In this document: piece by piece, positions 34,646-42,436 of the stretch
Numbering within the stretch: the stretch's first letter is position 1
Layout of the letters: each line of letters begins with the position of its first letter
NCBI RefSeq assembly: GCF_001467825.1
Contig: NZ_LNYK01000033.1
Location: forward strand, 221,530-272,834
Length of the DNA: 51,305 nucleotides
Direction of reading: 5' to 3'
Source: Legionella londiniensis
Lineage (GTDB): Bacteria; Pseudomonadota; Gammaproteobacteria; Legionellales; Legionellaceae
The notes under the pieces: generated by a model
Databases searched by the model: none
What the model was told of the DNA's origin: nothing
What the model saw: only the letters and a program-made list of their open reading frames with translations
Made by a program: the position numbers and the translations under genes

Positions 34646-36106
34646 ATGCGCCACACGATAGCGATTGAATGCAAATCCATGGCGCAAACAATAATTCCTG
34701 TGATTCTTGCAGGCGGCTCCGGTACCCGTCTTTGGCCTTTGTCCCGTAAAAATTTCCCAAAGCAGTTTTTGCGCCTGCAAAGCGATGCCACACTCCTTCA
34801 GCAAACGCTGGCCCGGGCATTAAGCCTTTCCTGTTCCGACTGCTTAATCATCAGCAATGAGGCACACTATTTTCTCTGCCAGGAGCAGTTAAACAGCGCA
34901 GGCTGTACTTTAACTTACCTGCTTGAGCCCTGCGCCCGAAATACCGCGCCCGCGGTGGCAGCAGCGGCCCATTATATTGCCAGGCATTTTGGCGAAGATG
35001 CTGTCATGCTCATTTTGCCTTCTGATCACTGGATAGGCGATGTGGCCAGTTGGCGTGAGGCCATCGCTTGTGGTGTAAAAGCCGCAGCCAGCAATTCCGG
35101 CATCATCACGTTCGGCATCAAGCCCACCAGCGCCAAAACAGGATATGGGTATATCGAAGCCGTGGATACAGGGCAAAGTCCGCTTAAAGTTAAAAGCTTT
35201 CGCGAAAAGCCTGATGTTCAGACAGCAGAACTGTTCATTCAGCAGGGGCATTACTTCTGGAACAGCGGCATGTTTGCCGCGAAAGCCGCAACCTGGCTTC
35301 ATCAATTCCAGCTGCATGCCAAAGACATTTATCGATTCTGCGATGAAGCCGTCTTTCATGCGCATCATCATCATGATTTTTTCCGCCTGGATTTAAATGC
35401 TTTTTCACAGTGTGAAAACCAGTCCATCGATTATGCTGTGATGGAAAAAACCAGTGCCGCTTATGTGATTCCAACAACCATGCCCTGGAGCGACCTTGGC
35501 TGCTGGACAGCCGTTGCAGAAGCAAATCCGCTGGATGATGACGGCAACGTGCTTCAAGGGAACGCCATTGCAAAAGACAGCAAGAATTGCCTAATCAGCA
35601 GTGAAAAAACGCTGGTCACTGCTTTGGGGATAAAAGATCAAATTATTGTCGCAACCGCTGACGCCATACTGGTTGCGGATAAACGTTACTCACAACAGGT
35701 CAAGGACATGGTCAGCGCCCTTGCCAGCAAACATCCGCAGTTGGCTGATGAGCACCTTCGCGTACTGCGCCCCTGGGGATATTATGAAATTCTGGCAGAA
35801 GGAGAAACGTTCAAAGTGAAACGCCTGATGGTCAAGCCGGGTGCCAAACTCTCTTTGCAAATGCACCAACGCCGCGCCGAACATTGGGTGGTTGTCAGTG
35901 GCGAGGCAGAAGTCATCAATGGTGACAAGCTGCTATGCCTGGGCGCCAATCAATCAACTTATATCCCGCAAAAAACCCGCCACAGGTTGGGCAATCCCGG
36001 AAGCCATCCTTTATATGTCATTGAAGTCCAAAGCGGCGATTATCTCGGCGAGGATGACATCATCCGTTTTGATGACATATATCATCGCGAAGTAGAACTA
36101 CCCTAA
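34646..36106 (+). CDS. manC: Mannose-1-phosphate guanylyltransferase / mannose-6-phosphate isomerase
   Basis: This bifunctional enzyme supplies GDP-mannose. The N-terminal nucleotidyltransferase has GGSGTRLWPLSRKNFPKQFL, SDHWIGD and FREKP. The C-terminal type II PMI cupin has LRPWGYYEIL, KPGAKLSLQMHQRRAEHWVV and the ending DIIRFDDIYHR. I chose the ATG at 34646, which has GGGAG at the right distance; the ATG at 34679 (MAQTIIPVILAGG) is where family homology starts and is an alternative. It is also known as cpsB, xanB or algA. It stands alone, diverging from queC. Confidence 0.92.
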   Translation: MRHTIAIECKSMAQTIIPVILAGGSGTRLWPLSRKNFPKQFLRLQSDATLLQQTLARALSLSCSDCLIISNEAHYFLCQEQLNSAGCTLTYLLEPCARNTAPAVAAAAHYIARHFGEDAVMLILPSDHWIGDVASWREAIACGVKAAASNSGIITFGIKPTSAKTGYGYIEAVDTGQSPLKVKSFREKPDVQTAELFIQQGHYFWNSGMFAAKAATWLHQFQLHAKDIYRFCDEAVFHAHHHHDFFRLDLNAFSQCENQSIDYAVMEKTSAAYVIPTTMPWSDLGCWTAVAEANPLDDDGNVLQGNAIAKDSKNCLISSEKTLVTALGIKDQIIVATADAILVADKRYSQQVKDMVSALASKHPQLADEHLRVLRPWGYYEILAEGETFKVKRLMVKPGAKLSLQMHQRRAEHWVVVSGEAEVINGDKLLCLGANQSTYIPQKTRHRLGNPGSHPLYVIEVQSGDYLGEDDIIRFDDIYHREVELP

Positions 36107-36278
36107 ACTGAAAACACCAATAAATAAACGTAAAAAATCTGACATTTATGTAAAGATTACGCTCATCATCTTGTTGGCAAAACACAGCCTATGTTATAAA
36201 GTGATATAAAAGTGTACATATTGTCTTTTTGATCACAAAATTAATAGTGCAGTGATTACCGTTGCCCGAGGTGAGGCC

Positions 36279-38216
36279 ATGACCAGCGAAAACAGCATCT
36301 TGCTCCACACGTCTTTTAATGCCCTGTATGAAGCAGGGCAAGGGAAAGTGCGCGAGTTGTATGCGAGCTATCGACGAGGCGAAAAACTTGATCTCGATAT
36401 TCAAGACCTTTTTTATAACCGCATGCCGCTTGCCGAGACTGTTGCTGTTTATGAAAACAAACTGCAAGCGATTAATCCAGCTACATTTCCTTTTTTTAAT
36501 GAAGCGCAAAAAAAAGCATTGAAAGAAGAATTACTATTTGCGTTTTACCTCTTTTCAGCACAATACAACCTGGATGACGCAGAAAGCAGGCGCCAAAACC
36601 TTCATAAACTTGGCACCCAGATTAAGCGCTGCGCAGACTTGCTGTTTATGCTGGAACACTCTATTCCTACGCTCGAAAATCATCTTGCATATGAAATTAA
36701 TTCTTACGGGCGTCATTTAAAATATTTGGGGTTAACGGTTATAGCCCCCTTTATTGTTAAAAAAGTTCAGGAATTGATTGAGAAGGACTCTGTGCCTTTG
36801 ACTAAGGCAAAGGAAGGCATCGAGAAAGAGCTTAAAGAGATCGATCCCGATTATAGCGAAACAGGGCAAATCAGGGAGTGGATGGGGGCGCTCAATGAGC
36901 GACGGCTTTACTGGGTGTGGGGCGATGGGTTTTTGGCCAGTGTTTTAAGCCTGCTGCCTGCTGATTTTGGCCATCGTCTTGAAGCCGAGCAAACATTGGG
37001 GACGGTGCGCCATGTGGCCGGTTATGTCAGCTGGATCCTTTATTATTCCCGCTTCGGTATTAATCTTGGCCTGCTGCTGAAGCATGCAATCCAAGGTCCG
37101 TGGATGAAAGAGAAAGAAACACAAATCCCCGCATGGGATCGCTTCAAAACCCAATGGAATCAGCGAAAGTTTAACTTGTTAAATGATTCCATCTGGGCAA
37201 CCGTGAATCTTGTGACTTTTTTCTGGCTGACTGGCAGCAGCTGGCTTGGTTACTCAGGAAATCTCTTAACTGTTGGCCTGTTGCTGGTAGATACTGTCCT
37301 TTCCATCTGGCGGTTTTATGAGGAAAGTACGGCTTACAACAAAACCATGCTACGCTACGAAAATGACCTTGAAGCGTTAAATGAAAAAATCAGGGACACC
37401 GAAGCCGCGCTTACAATGGATGAAGAAAATGCGATGCTTCAGGATAAGCTTGCAGCCTTGACCATCGAACAAGAAAAACTTTTGGCTGACCGCAAGCAAA
37501 CTGAGATGGAGTGGCGTTATAAAAAATATAAAGCGGCGGCGGGCTTTGCCTATTCCACAGGTTTATTGGCAGGTTTTATCGTGATGTGCTGCATCATGCC
37601 GCCAGGCGTCTTGCCGGCAACGGCTCTTGTGTTAGGTGTCGCAGGCGCTGCTGTCTGTTTTGCGCTGACTGTGGCTTATAACGCGGTTACCAGCGCTTTG
37701 GATATTGGCCAAATTGCCCAACAGCGGCAATTGCTAAAGCAGGAGCGGCAAAAACTGGTTGATGAGTTTCTTAAAAGCAATGATCCCGATGAGAAAAAAT
37801 TTCTTTATCTTGAAATCATGCGCCTTGATGCCGAGTCCAGCTATCAGGGTAAAAAAATTGCGTTTCAAACAGCCCAGCTCATCCGCAGCATTTTTATTGA
37901 TGCCATGATGCCCGTACTGATATTTACTGCATTAACCTTTATGCCCACTGGTATCGGCATTGGGGTGATTGCAGCAGGGCTGGCTTTGGCGGTGATATCG
38001 CGCTTGATTTTAAACCAATTTGAACCCGGCAAAGCTAAAGCGCCAGAATTTGACGAAGCTGCCTATGAATCGTTCGCTCGGGAATTACCCAAGCAACATA
38101 GGCAAACAGCCGGAACATTCGGGTTGTTTGCACGTCCGCGAGAGGAGCAGCCTTTGCTGCAACAGCGACATGGCGAAGAAAGTTCGGATGATGAGCAGCT
38201 GAATTTTACCCAGTAG
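36279..38216 (+). CDS. Large multi-membrane coiled-coil protein, possible secreted effector
   Basis: The start is the ATG at 36279, behind GAGGTGAGG. About 645 residues. The N-terminal 140 residues are soluble and helical. Hydrophobic segments follow at about 145-165, 245-265 and 300-345. A coiled coil lies at about 355-415 (NDLEALNEKIRDTEAALTMD). Two strong membrane hairpins are at about 430-490 and 550-600. The tail is hydrophilic and ends QRHGEESSDDEQLNFTQ, with an EESSDDE block near the C-terminus like the E-block of many Legionella Dot/Icm substrates. I recognise no enzymatic motif. A conserved inner-membrane protein of unknown function is equally possible. Confidence 0.75.
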   Translation: MTSENSILLHTSFNALYEAGQGKVRELYASYRRGEKLDLDIQDLFYNRMPLAETVAVYENKLQAINPATFPFFNEAQKKALKEELLFAFYLFSAQYNLDDAESRRQNLHKLGTQIKRCADLLFMLEHSIPTLENHLAYEINSYGRHLKYLGLTVIAPFIVKKVQELIEKDSVPLTKAKEGIEKELKEIDPDYSETGQIREWMGALNERRLYWVWGDGFLASVLSLLPADFGHRLEAEQTLGTVRHVAGYVSWILYYSRFGINLGLLLKHAIQGPWMKEKETQIPAWDRFKTQWNQRKFNLLNDSIWATVNLVTFFWLTGSSWLGYSGNLLTVGLLLVDTVLSIWRFYEESTAYNKTMLRYENDLEALNEKIRDTEAALTMDEENAMLQDKLAALTIEQEKLLADRKQTEMEWRYKKYKAAAGFAYSTGLLAGFIVMCCIMPPGVLPATALVLGVAGAAVCFALTVAYNAVTSALDIGQIAQQRQLLKQERQKLVDEFLKSNDPDEKKFLYLEIMRLDAESSYQGKKIAFQTAQLIRSIFIDAMMPVLIFTALTFMPTGIGIGVIAAGLALAVISRLILNQFEPGKAKAPEFDEAAYESFARELPKQHRQTAGTFGLFARPREEQPLLQQRHGEESSDDEQLNFTQ

Positions 38217-38220
38217 CATT

Positions 38221-38297
38221 GTAGCCCGGATTAGGCGAAGTCGTAATCCGGGTTCTCTTTGGAATTTCCCCGTATTACGCTTTGCTAATGCGGGCTA
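38221..38297. repeat. BIME: two REP-like palindromes in inverted orientation
   Basis: The first unit (38221-38252) begins GTAGCCCGGATTAG and folds on itself with TAATCCGGG. The second (38268-38297) is a related palindrome in the opposite orientation ending GCGGGCTAC. They fill the gap between two convergent genes and may act as a terminator. Their sequence differs from the REP around the RAYT at 11.7 kb. Confidence 0.75.
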
Positions 38298-38306
38298 CTG
38301 GCTTGA

Positions 38307-38804
38307 TTAGGGACGCTGCCAGGTGTGGCTTGCCGATTGGCCGGGAGCTGAAAATACCTTCACCACGATGCGTTCTATCCGATGGCGCTTTAGCTCTTCT
38401 TCGTCTTTAATCAATTCGTTGACGAACCAGCGTGACAGTTCCTCAACAGTAATATTGCTCAAGGGCATGAGTGTTACGTCTTCCTTTAAAAACGGCATTT
38501 TTTTATGGTTAAAGGTGAAATAATAATAGGTTTCATCTTCTTCAAACTGTAAAAAAGGTGAAAACTTGGGCATGAGAAAAGTCTGGTTTAAAGCCCTGCA
38601 TAAACTGTGAATGCGTTTTTTATAATAGCGGTAATCAAAAGTCAGGCCGTTGTCTTCAACCCAGGTGGTCAAAGCGAGATAGACGCCGTAATGGTGGCCA
38701 TGCAACGGTTCGCGTTCTGTTGCTGAAAAAATAGTCGTATGACCTGCTGAAAATTGCATGGATTCTTTTTGCAGCTCCACAGTAGTTAAATACTTTGCCA
38801 TCAT
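38307..38804 (-). CDS. 6-pyruvoyl-tetrahydropterin synthase / QueD-like protein
   Basis: This 165-residue T-fold protein has the three zinc histidines: FSAGHTTIF and LHGHHY. The catalytic Cys that QueD and PTPS carry four residues before the HGH triplet is not there; the stretch reads SATEREPLHGHHYG, with Glu nearby. A Cys-to-Glu change is known for PTPS-III proteins, which cleave dihydroneopterin in folate synthesis, but the register is not exact. The start overlaps the midA stop (TAATG), so the two are coupled, and folM lies divergently beyond midA. This hints at a pterin/folate role rather than queuosine. Confidence 0.82.
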   Translation of the reverse strand: MMAKYLTTVELQKESMQFSAGHTTIFSATEREPLHGHHYGVYLALTTWVEDNGLTFDYRYYKKRIHSLCRALNQTFLMPKFSPFLQFEEDETYYYFTFNHKKMPFLKEDVTLMPLSNITVEELSRWFVNELIKDEEELKRHRIERIVVKVFSAPGQSASHTWQRP

Positions 38805-39919
38805 TATAAACTCGCTCTTCTATCTTGCAGCTGAAAGCCCGCAAGCGTTAATTCTGAGAGATTCCTGGTTAATGCCATCACCTTAAACAGCTCGCCCATT
38901 TCATGTGCCTGAAGCAGCTGCTTCACTGCCTGCTGTTCTTTGACCCGTTCGCGATCATTCGCTACTGTTGCCAAAAGCTCAAGTATGCCGTTGCTCAAGA
39001 GAAAGGAAGCCTGGCTTGCAAATCCAGCTACATGAAAGCCTGCATCATGCGCTGCTTCTGCAACATGAGTAAAATCAACATGGGCGGTAATGTCTTGCTC
39101 CCCGGGATGGGCTAAAAAATCGCCATGCGCTTTTTGCCGGTAATGGCACATGATTGTCCCGGTATTTCGTTCAGGGTGATAATACTCATGGCGCGGAAAT
39201 CCGTAGTCAATAAGCAAAATAGCCCCTTGCGCAAGCCGCTCTGCACACGCCTTAATCCAGCCATCAATCAATAAATTGGCTTCCGACTGATAAGGATAAA
39301 GGTTCGACGGCAAACAGTTTTGCACATGTGCAAGCAAGAGCTGGTTTTGGCAGGGTTTAAATACTTCAATCAGATTTTTTTTGTCATCCAGTTCAATATA
39401 ACTCTCCAGTATTCCATCCCCGCTTTGCAGAAAGCGGTGCACGGGCATGGCATCCAGCACTTCATTGGCAATCATCACGCCTGAAAAAGGCTTTTCGGGC
39501 CAGCAATTGAGCCATTTTACCCGTTTTGCAAGGTGCGGAATCTCCGAGTCAATCAAGAGTTTTTGCCGGGCTTGCAAATCGGCGCTGACTTCAAGAATAA
39601 GGTATTCTTTAGGCAGGCAATCCAATTGTTCAAGGTGCGTTAATATATCCACACAAAGCCTGCCGGAACCTGCGCCAAATTCAAAAAGGCAAGGGGATGG
39701 CAATTTGGCAAATAGCTCGCGGCACTGGTTGGCCAAGGCTTTGCCAAACAGCGGCGTCAGTTCTGGCGCTGTGATGAAGTCCCCTTGCTTGCCGAATTTA
39801 GGCATGCTTGAGCTGTAATAACCGTATGCCGGGTCATATAATGCATGCCGCATGAACTCAACAAAAGGTATCCCGCCTTGATGTTCAATTTGCCTTTTTA
39901 TGGCTTCAATAGCTTTCAT
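38804..39919 (-). CDS. MidA/NDUFAF7-family SAM-dependent methyltransferase
   Basis: The 371-residue protein matches Methyltransf_28 throughout: ALYDPAYGYYSS near the start, GDFITAPELTPLFGKALA, the SAM-binding loop FEFGAGSGRLCVDIL, the stretch MIANEVLDAMPVHRFL, and a C-terminal DYGFPRHEYYHPERNTGTIMCHY-type segment. The mitochondrial member methylates an Arg of complex I subunit NDUFS2; the bacterial substrate is less clear. It lies upstream of and overlapping the QueD-like gene, and is divergent from folM over 87 bp. Confidence 0.9.
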   Translation of the reverse strand: MKAIEAIKRQIEHQGGIPFVEFMRHALYDPAYGYYSSSMPKFGKQGDFITAPELTPLFGKALANQCRELFAKLPSPCLFEFGAGSGRLCVDILTHLEQLDCLPKEYLILEVSADLQARQKLLIDSEIPHLAKRVKWLNCWPEKPFSGVMIANEVLDAMPVHRFLQSGDGILESYIELDDKKNLIEVFKPCQNQLLLAHVQNCLPSNLYPYQSEANLLIDGWIKACAERLAQGAILLIDYGFPRHEYYHPERNTGTIMCHYRQKAHGDFLAHPGEQDITAHVDFTHVAEAAHDAGFHVAGFASQASFLLSNGILELLATVANDRERVKEQQAVKQLLQAHEMGELFKVMALTRNLSELTLAGFQLQDRRASL

Positions 39920-40006
39920 AACATATCATTGATCATTATAAGAATTGATTAACAAGCCTTCTACTCAGGCTGTGCAAGTATAGCGCAATTATCCGGGGAA
40001 ACGAAC

Positions 40007-40756
40007 GTGAATCAACAAAATGAAGAGCAACGCGTTGCATTAATCACCGGCAGCGCCCGCCGCATTGGCAAACACATTGCCATAGCGCTGCATCAAGCAG
40101 GTTTTCGGGTGATTATACACTATCGCCATTCGGCTGAAGAGGCAAACGCTTTGGCATGGAAGCTCAATCAGGAAAGAAGCGGCAGCGCATGCGCTTTAGC
40201 TGCTGATTTAATGCTCAAAAACTCTCTTTTGCTGCTGATTGAAGAAGCAAACAAGTGGTGGGGAAGGCTTGACTTGCTGGTGAATAATGCCTCAGTTTTT
40301 ATGCCAAACCATTTAAAGGAACAGTGCGATGCAGACTGGGATGTGTTGTTCACTGCCAATGTCAAAGCCCCTTTTTGGCTAAGCCTTGCTGCTTTTCCTT
40401 ATCTTGAAAAAACACAAGGCTCGATTGTTAATATTACGGATATTCATGCAGATAAACCGCTTAAAGGCTATAGCCTGTACTGCCAGTCCAAGGCAGCCTT
40501 GGCGATGCAGACCAAGTCGCTTGCCCGCGAATTTGCCCCAAAAGTGCGAGTGAATGCCATAGCCCCGGGCGCCATTATGTGGCCTGAAGGGGAAAACGCA
40601 TTAAGCGAATCCATAAAGGAAAAAATCATGGCCCAAACGCCCTTAAAACGCCATGGTGAGCCTCAATTTATTGCCAACGCGGTATTGGCGCTGAGCGAAA
40701 ATCCGTTCATCACGGGGCAGGTTTTAGCCGTTGACGGCGGACGCTCTCTTTTGTGA
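40007..40756 (+). CDS. folM: Pteridine reductase / dihydromonapterin reductase-like SDR
   Basis: This 249-residue short-chain dehydrogenase has the NADP-binding start LITGSARRIGKHIA, whose TGxxRRIG form is typical of FolM/PTR1, then NNAS (about 92-95) and the catalytic YCQSK (Y at about 155). The C-terminus ITGQVLAVDGGRSLL is standard. FolM reduces dihydromonapterin or dihydrofolate-type pterins. The adjacent PTPS-like gene supports a pterin pathway. It is the first gene on the plus strand after midA. Confidence 0.88.
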   Translation: MNQQNEEQRVALITGSARRIGKHIAIALHQAGFRVIIHYRHSAEEANALAWKLNQERSGSACALAADLMLKNSLLLLIEEANKWWGRLDLLVNNASVFMPNHLKEQCDADWDVLFTANVKAPFWLSLAAFPYLEKTQGSIVNITDIHADKPLKGYSLYCQSKAALAMQTKSLAREFAPKVRVNAIAPGAIMWPEGENALSESIKEKIMAQTPLKRHGEPQFIANAVLALSENPFITGQVLAVDGGRSLL

Positions 40757-40783
40757 TATCGAACCATAAAAGCCCATGGGGGA

Positions 40784-41230
40784 ATGATGCAAAAATATTA
40801 TTTAGAACCAAGAGAAATGCTTCATATCGCAGAGCAGCATGCCAATTGCGCTTTGCACCTGCTCTCTGAGGACGCAGACATCAGGGCGCAGGACGGTTTG
40901 GCGCACGATGCCTTGTTGCCGGCGATTTCCCTGTTGCACCTTGCTGTTGAATTGACGCTCAAAGCCTGCCTGTTATATGAGCACCGCCAAATCAGGCATT
41001 ATAAAAAATTATCCGAGCTGGTTGCCGCAAACCGCGGGCTTCATTTTTCAAAAGTCGATCTGGAGCTTATCCAGACCCTGGGGCGCCAAATGGCCTATCG
41101 TAAGGGTGTAGACTATGATTTATGGGAGAGCCGTGAGCAACAATTTATTTTTTGCAAGCAAATGTCGGCATTATATCTGCGCCTGCTAAAACAGCTGCCG
41201 CTTGAGCTGACGGATGAGTACCACCGCTAA
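40784..41230 (+). CDS. HEPN-like helical protein
   Basis: The 148-residue, all-helical protein starts 27 bp after folM behind GGGGGA, so it is probably co-transcribed with it. It begins EPREMLHIAEQHANCALHLL and contains ISLLHLAVELTLKACLLYEHRQIRHYKKLSEL, which resembles the HEPN helical pattern (AAELxLKAxL, then HxLxxL). The RxxxxH ribonuclease motif of toxic HEPN proteins is not clear. Function unknown. Its stop overlaps the convergent gene by four bases. Confidence 0.6.
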   Translation: MMQKYYLEPREMLHIAEQHANCALHLLSEDADIRAQDGLAHDALLPAISLLHLAVELTLKACLLYEHRQIRHYKKLSELVAANRGLHFSKVDLELIQTLGRQMAYRKGVDYDLWESREQQFIFCKQMSALYLRLLKQLPLELTDEYHR

Positions 41231-41436
41231 GCGTAGTAAACATAGGTCAAAATAAACCAGATGCCGGAAGCAATAAAGATGACTGCAACCACCAGCCTGT
41301 GCGCAAACACGTCCTTGTCTGTGAATATTTTTTTGCTGAGGTAAGCGTTGATTTTTTCCAGTAGGTGGGGGGTAAAAATCAGCATACCCCCTATGATAAT
41401 CACAAAAATCCCTAAAATTAATAATGATGTAATCAT
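41227..41436 (-). CDS. Small two-helix membrane protein
   Basis: The 69-residue protein starts at the ATG at 41436, with AGGGAG six bases upstream (an ATG five codons earlier contains that site). Two membrane helices lie at about 3-25 (LLILGIFVIIIGGMLIF) and 48-66 (LVVAVIFIASGIWFILTYV), with a short charged loop between. It follows mshA by about 40 bp on the same strand and may be transcribed with it. I recognise no family. Confidence 0.65.
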   Translation of the reverse strand: MITSLLILGIFVIIIGGMLIFTPHLLEKINAYLSKKIFTDKDVFAHRLVVAVIFIASGIWFILTYVYYA

Positions 41437-41476
41437 TGCTGCTCCCTGCATGAATAACTATCCCTATCCGGATCAA

Positions 41477-41857
41477 TTATGTGCCGTGACCGGTAAAAGT
41501 GGCATTTACTGCCGCCCCCCCGCCTGCAGGGGTAAGCGTTACCGTACAGGTCGCGGTTGCTCCTGACGCAATGGCCTGATCGGCAATGGCATATTCTGCA
41601 GAAGGCAAAGCGCCTCCTGCCAGGGCTCCTGCAATATCGGTGCAGTTATCCACGGCGATGGCATTGGGCGAGCCGGCAACTGAAGCTGCATAATTGATGG
41701 CAGAAGCAGATCCCAGGGCACCCGCCACACCGTTCACAGCCGCCTGCCTTGCTTCGCCCCGTAGGTCGATAAATTGAGGAATGGCGATCGCCGAGAGAAT
41801 GCCGATGATGACAATCACCATCACGAGCTCAATCAATGTGAAACCCTGTTGTCTCAT
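41477..41857 (-). CDS. mshA: Type IV major pilin, MshA-like
   Basis: This 126-residue prepilin has leader MRQQG, cleavage before FTLIELVMVIVIIGILSAIAIPQFIDL with E5 present, and a globular domain rich in Ala/Gly with one Cys pair (DNCTDI and TATCTV) likely to form the C-terminal disulfide loop. It is short for a MshA (about 170 in Vibrio). A strong Shine-Dalgarno GGAGG lies seven bases before the ATG, as expected for an abundant subunit. Place after mshG-mshF matches the Vibrio order G-F-B-A, with no mshB here. Confidence 0.85.
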   Translation of the reverse strand: MRQQGFTLIELVMVIVIIGILSAIAIPQFIDLRGEARQAAVNGVAGALGSASAINYAASVAGSPNAIAVDNCTDIAGALAGGALPSAEYAIADQAIASGATATCTVTLTPAGGGAAVNATFTGHGT

Positions 41858-41892
41858 TGTCCTGCCTCCAGATTGTTTATACCCTTAATTAT

Positions 41893-41920
41893 AGAATAAT
41901 ATTCAAGATAATTTTGTAAA
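41893..41920 (-). promoter_or_regulatory. Possible promoter of mshA
   Basis: On the minus strand, TTTACA (41920-41915) is followed after 16 bp by TATTCT (41898-41893), which runs on into TATAAT (41893-41888). A separate promoter would let the major pilin be made in excess over MshG/MshF. Confidence 0.35.
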
Positions 41921-41935
41921 AAATACATCAAGAAT

Positions 41936-42436
41936 TTATTGAGGCACGCTTTCCCATTCCCTGCAACCCCAAAGGCGCATATCAGCACACCATTGGTGCC
42001 GGCTGACTTTATAATATACCTTGTTATTCCAGCAGATAAAGGCAATTTGAATTTCCTGTTTCCTGCCGTGGAAATAATCCCTGCTCTGCACATAGTAGGT
42101 TAAAACCTGCTTCTTGGGTAAATAGCGCCATTTTTTTATTACAGAACGCTTTCCCTTTTCTGCGGCGGGATTGAGGCCCATGCCGCCTACTGTCTCTATG
42201 AAGAAATCGGGGGAGCGAAGATTGCGGCAAATGTCTTTTTCTTGAGCAATAATGTTCTGGATATGGATCAGCCGTTCTATAAGACGAAGATTGTGTTCAA
42301 AAGACAGGCGCTCAAAACTGGCTTCAATCATGGCAAAATAACGAAGCATCAGCCAAATGATCGCTCCTATGACGATAATGACTAAAACCATATGATAGCG
42401 TTTTAAGCGATAGGATTTGGCAAGCACCCCTTTCAC
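41936..42436 (-). CDS. mshF: MSHA biogenesis protein MshF-like
   Basis: About 166 residues from a GTG that overlaps the mshG stop (GTGA), the arrangement expected for translational coupling; a longer frame reaches 42463 inside mshG. It has one membrane helix (about 16-36: MVLVIIVIGAIIWLMLRYF) and a periplasmic part with several Trp and a Cys pair (CWNNKVYYKVSRHQWCADMRLWGC). MshF proteins are poorly conserved, so the name is based on position between mshG and mshA and on topology. Confidence 0.7.
   Translation of the reverse strand: MKGVLAKSYRLKRYHMVLVIIVIGAIIWLMLRYFAMIEASFERLSFEHNLRLIERLIHIQNIIAQEKDICRNLRSPDFFIETVGGMGLNPAAEKGKRSVIKKWRYLPKKQVLTYYVQSRDYFHGRKQEIQIAFICWNNKVYYKVSRHQWCADMRLWGCREWESVPQ

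Noticed and set aside
36107-36278. PmrA or CpxR box before the candidate effector
   Set aside because: Two GTAAA motifs exist but their spacing is wrong for CpxR, and no PmrA direct repeat is present.
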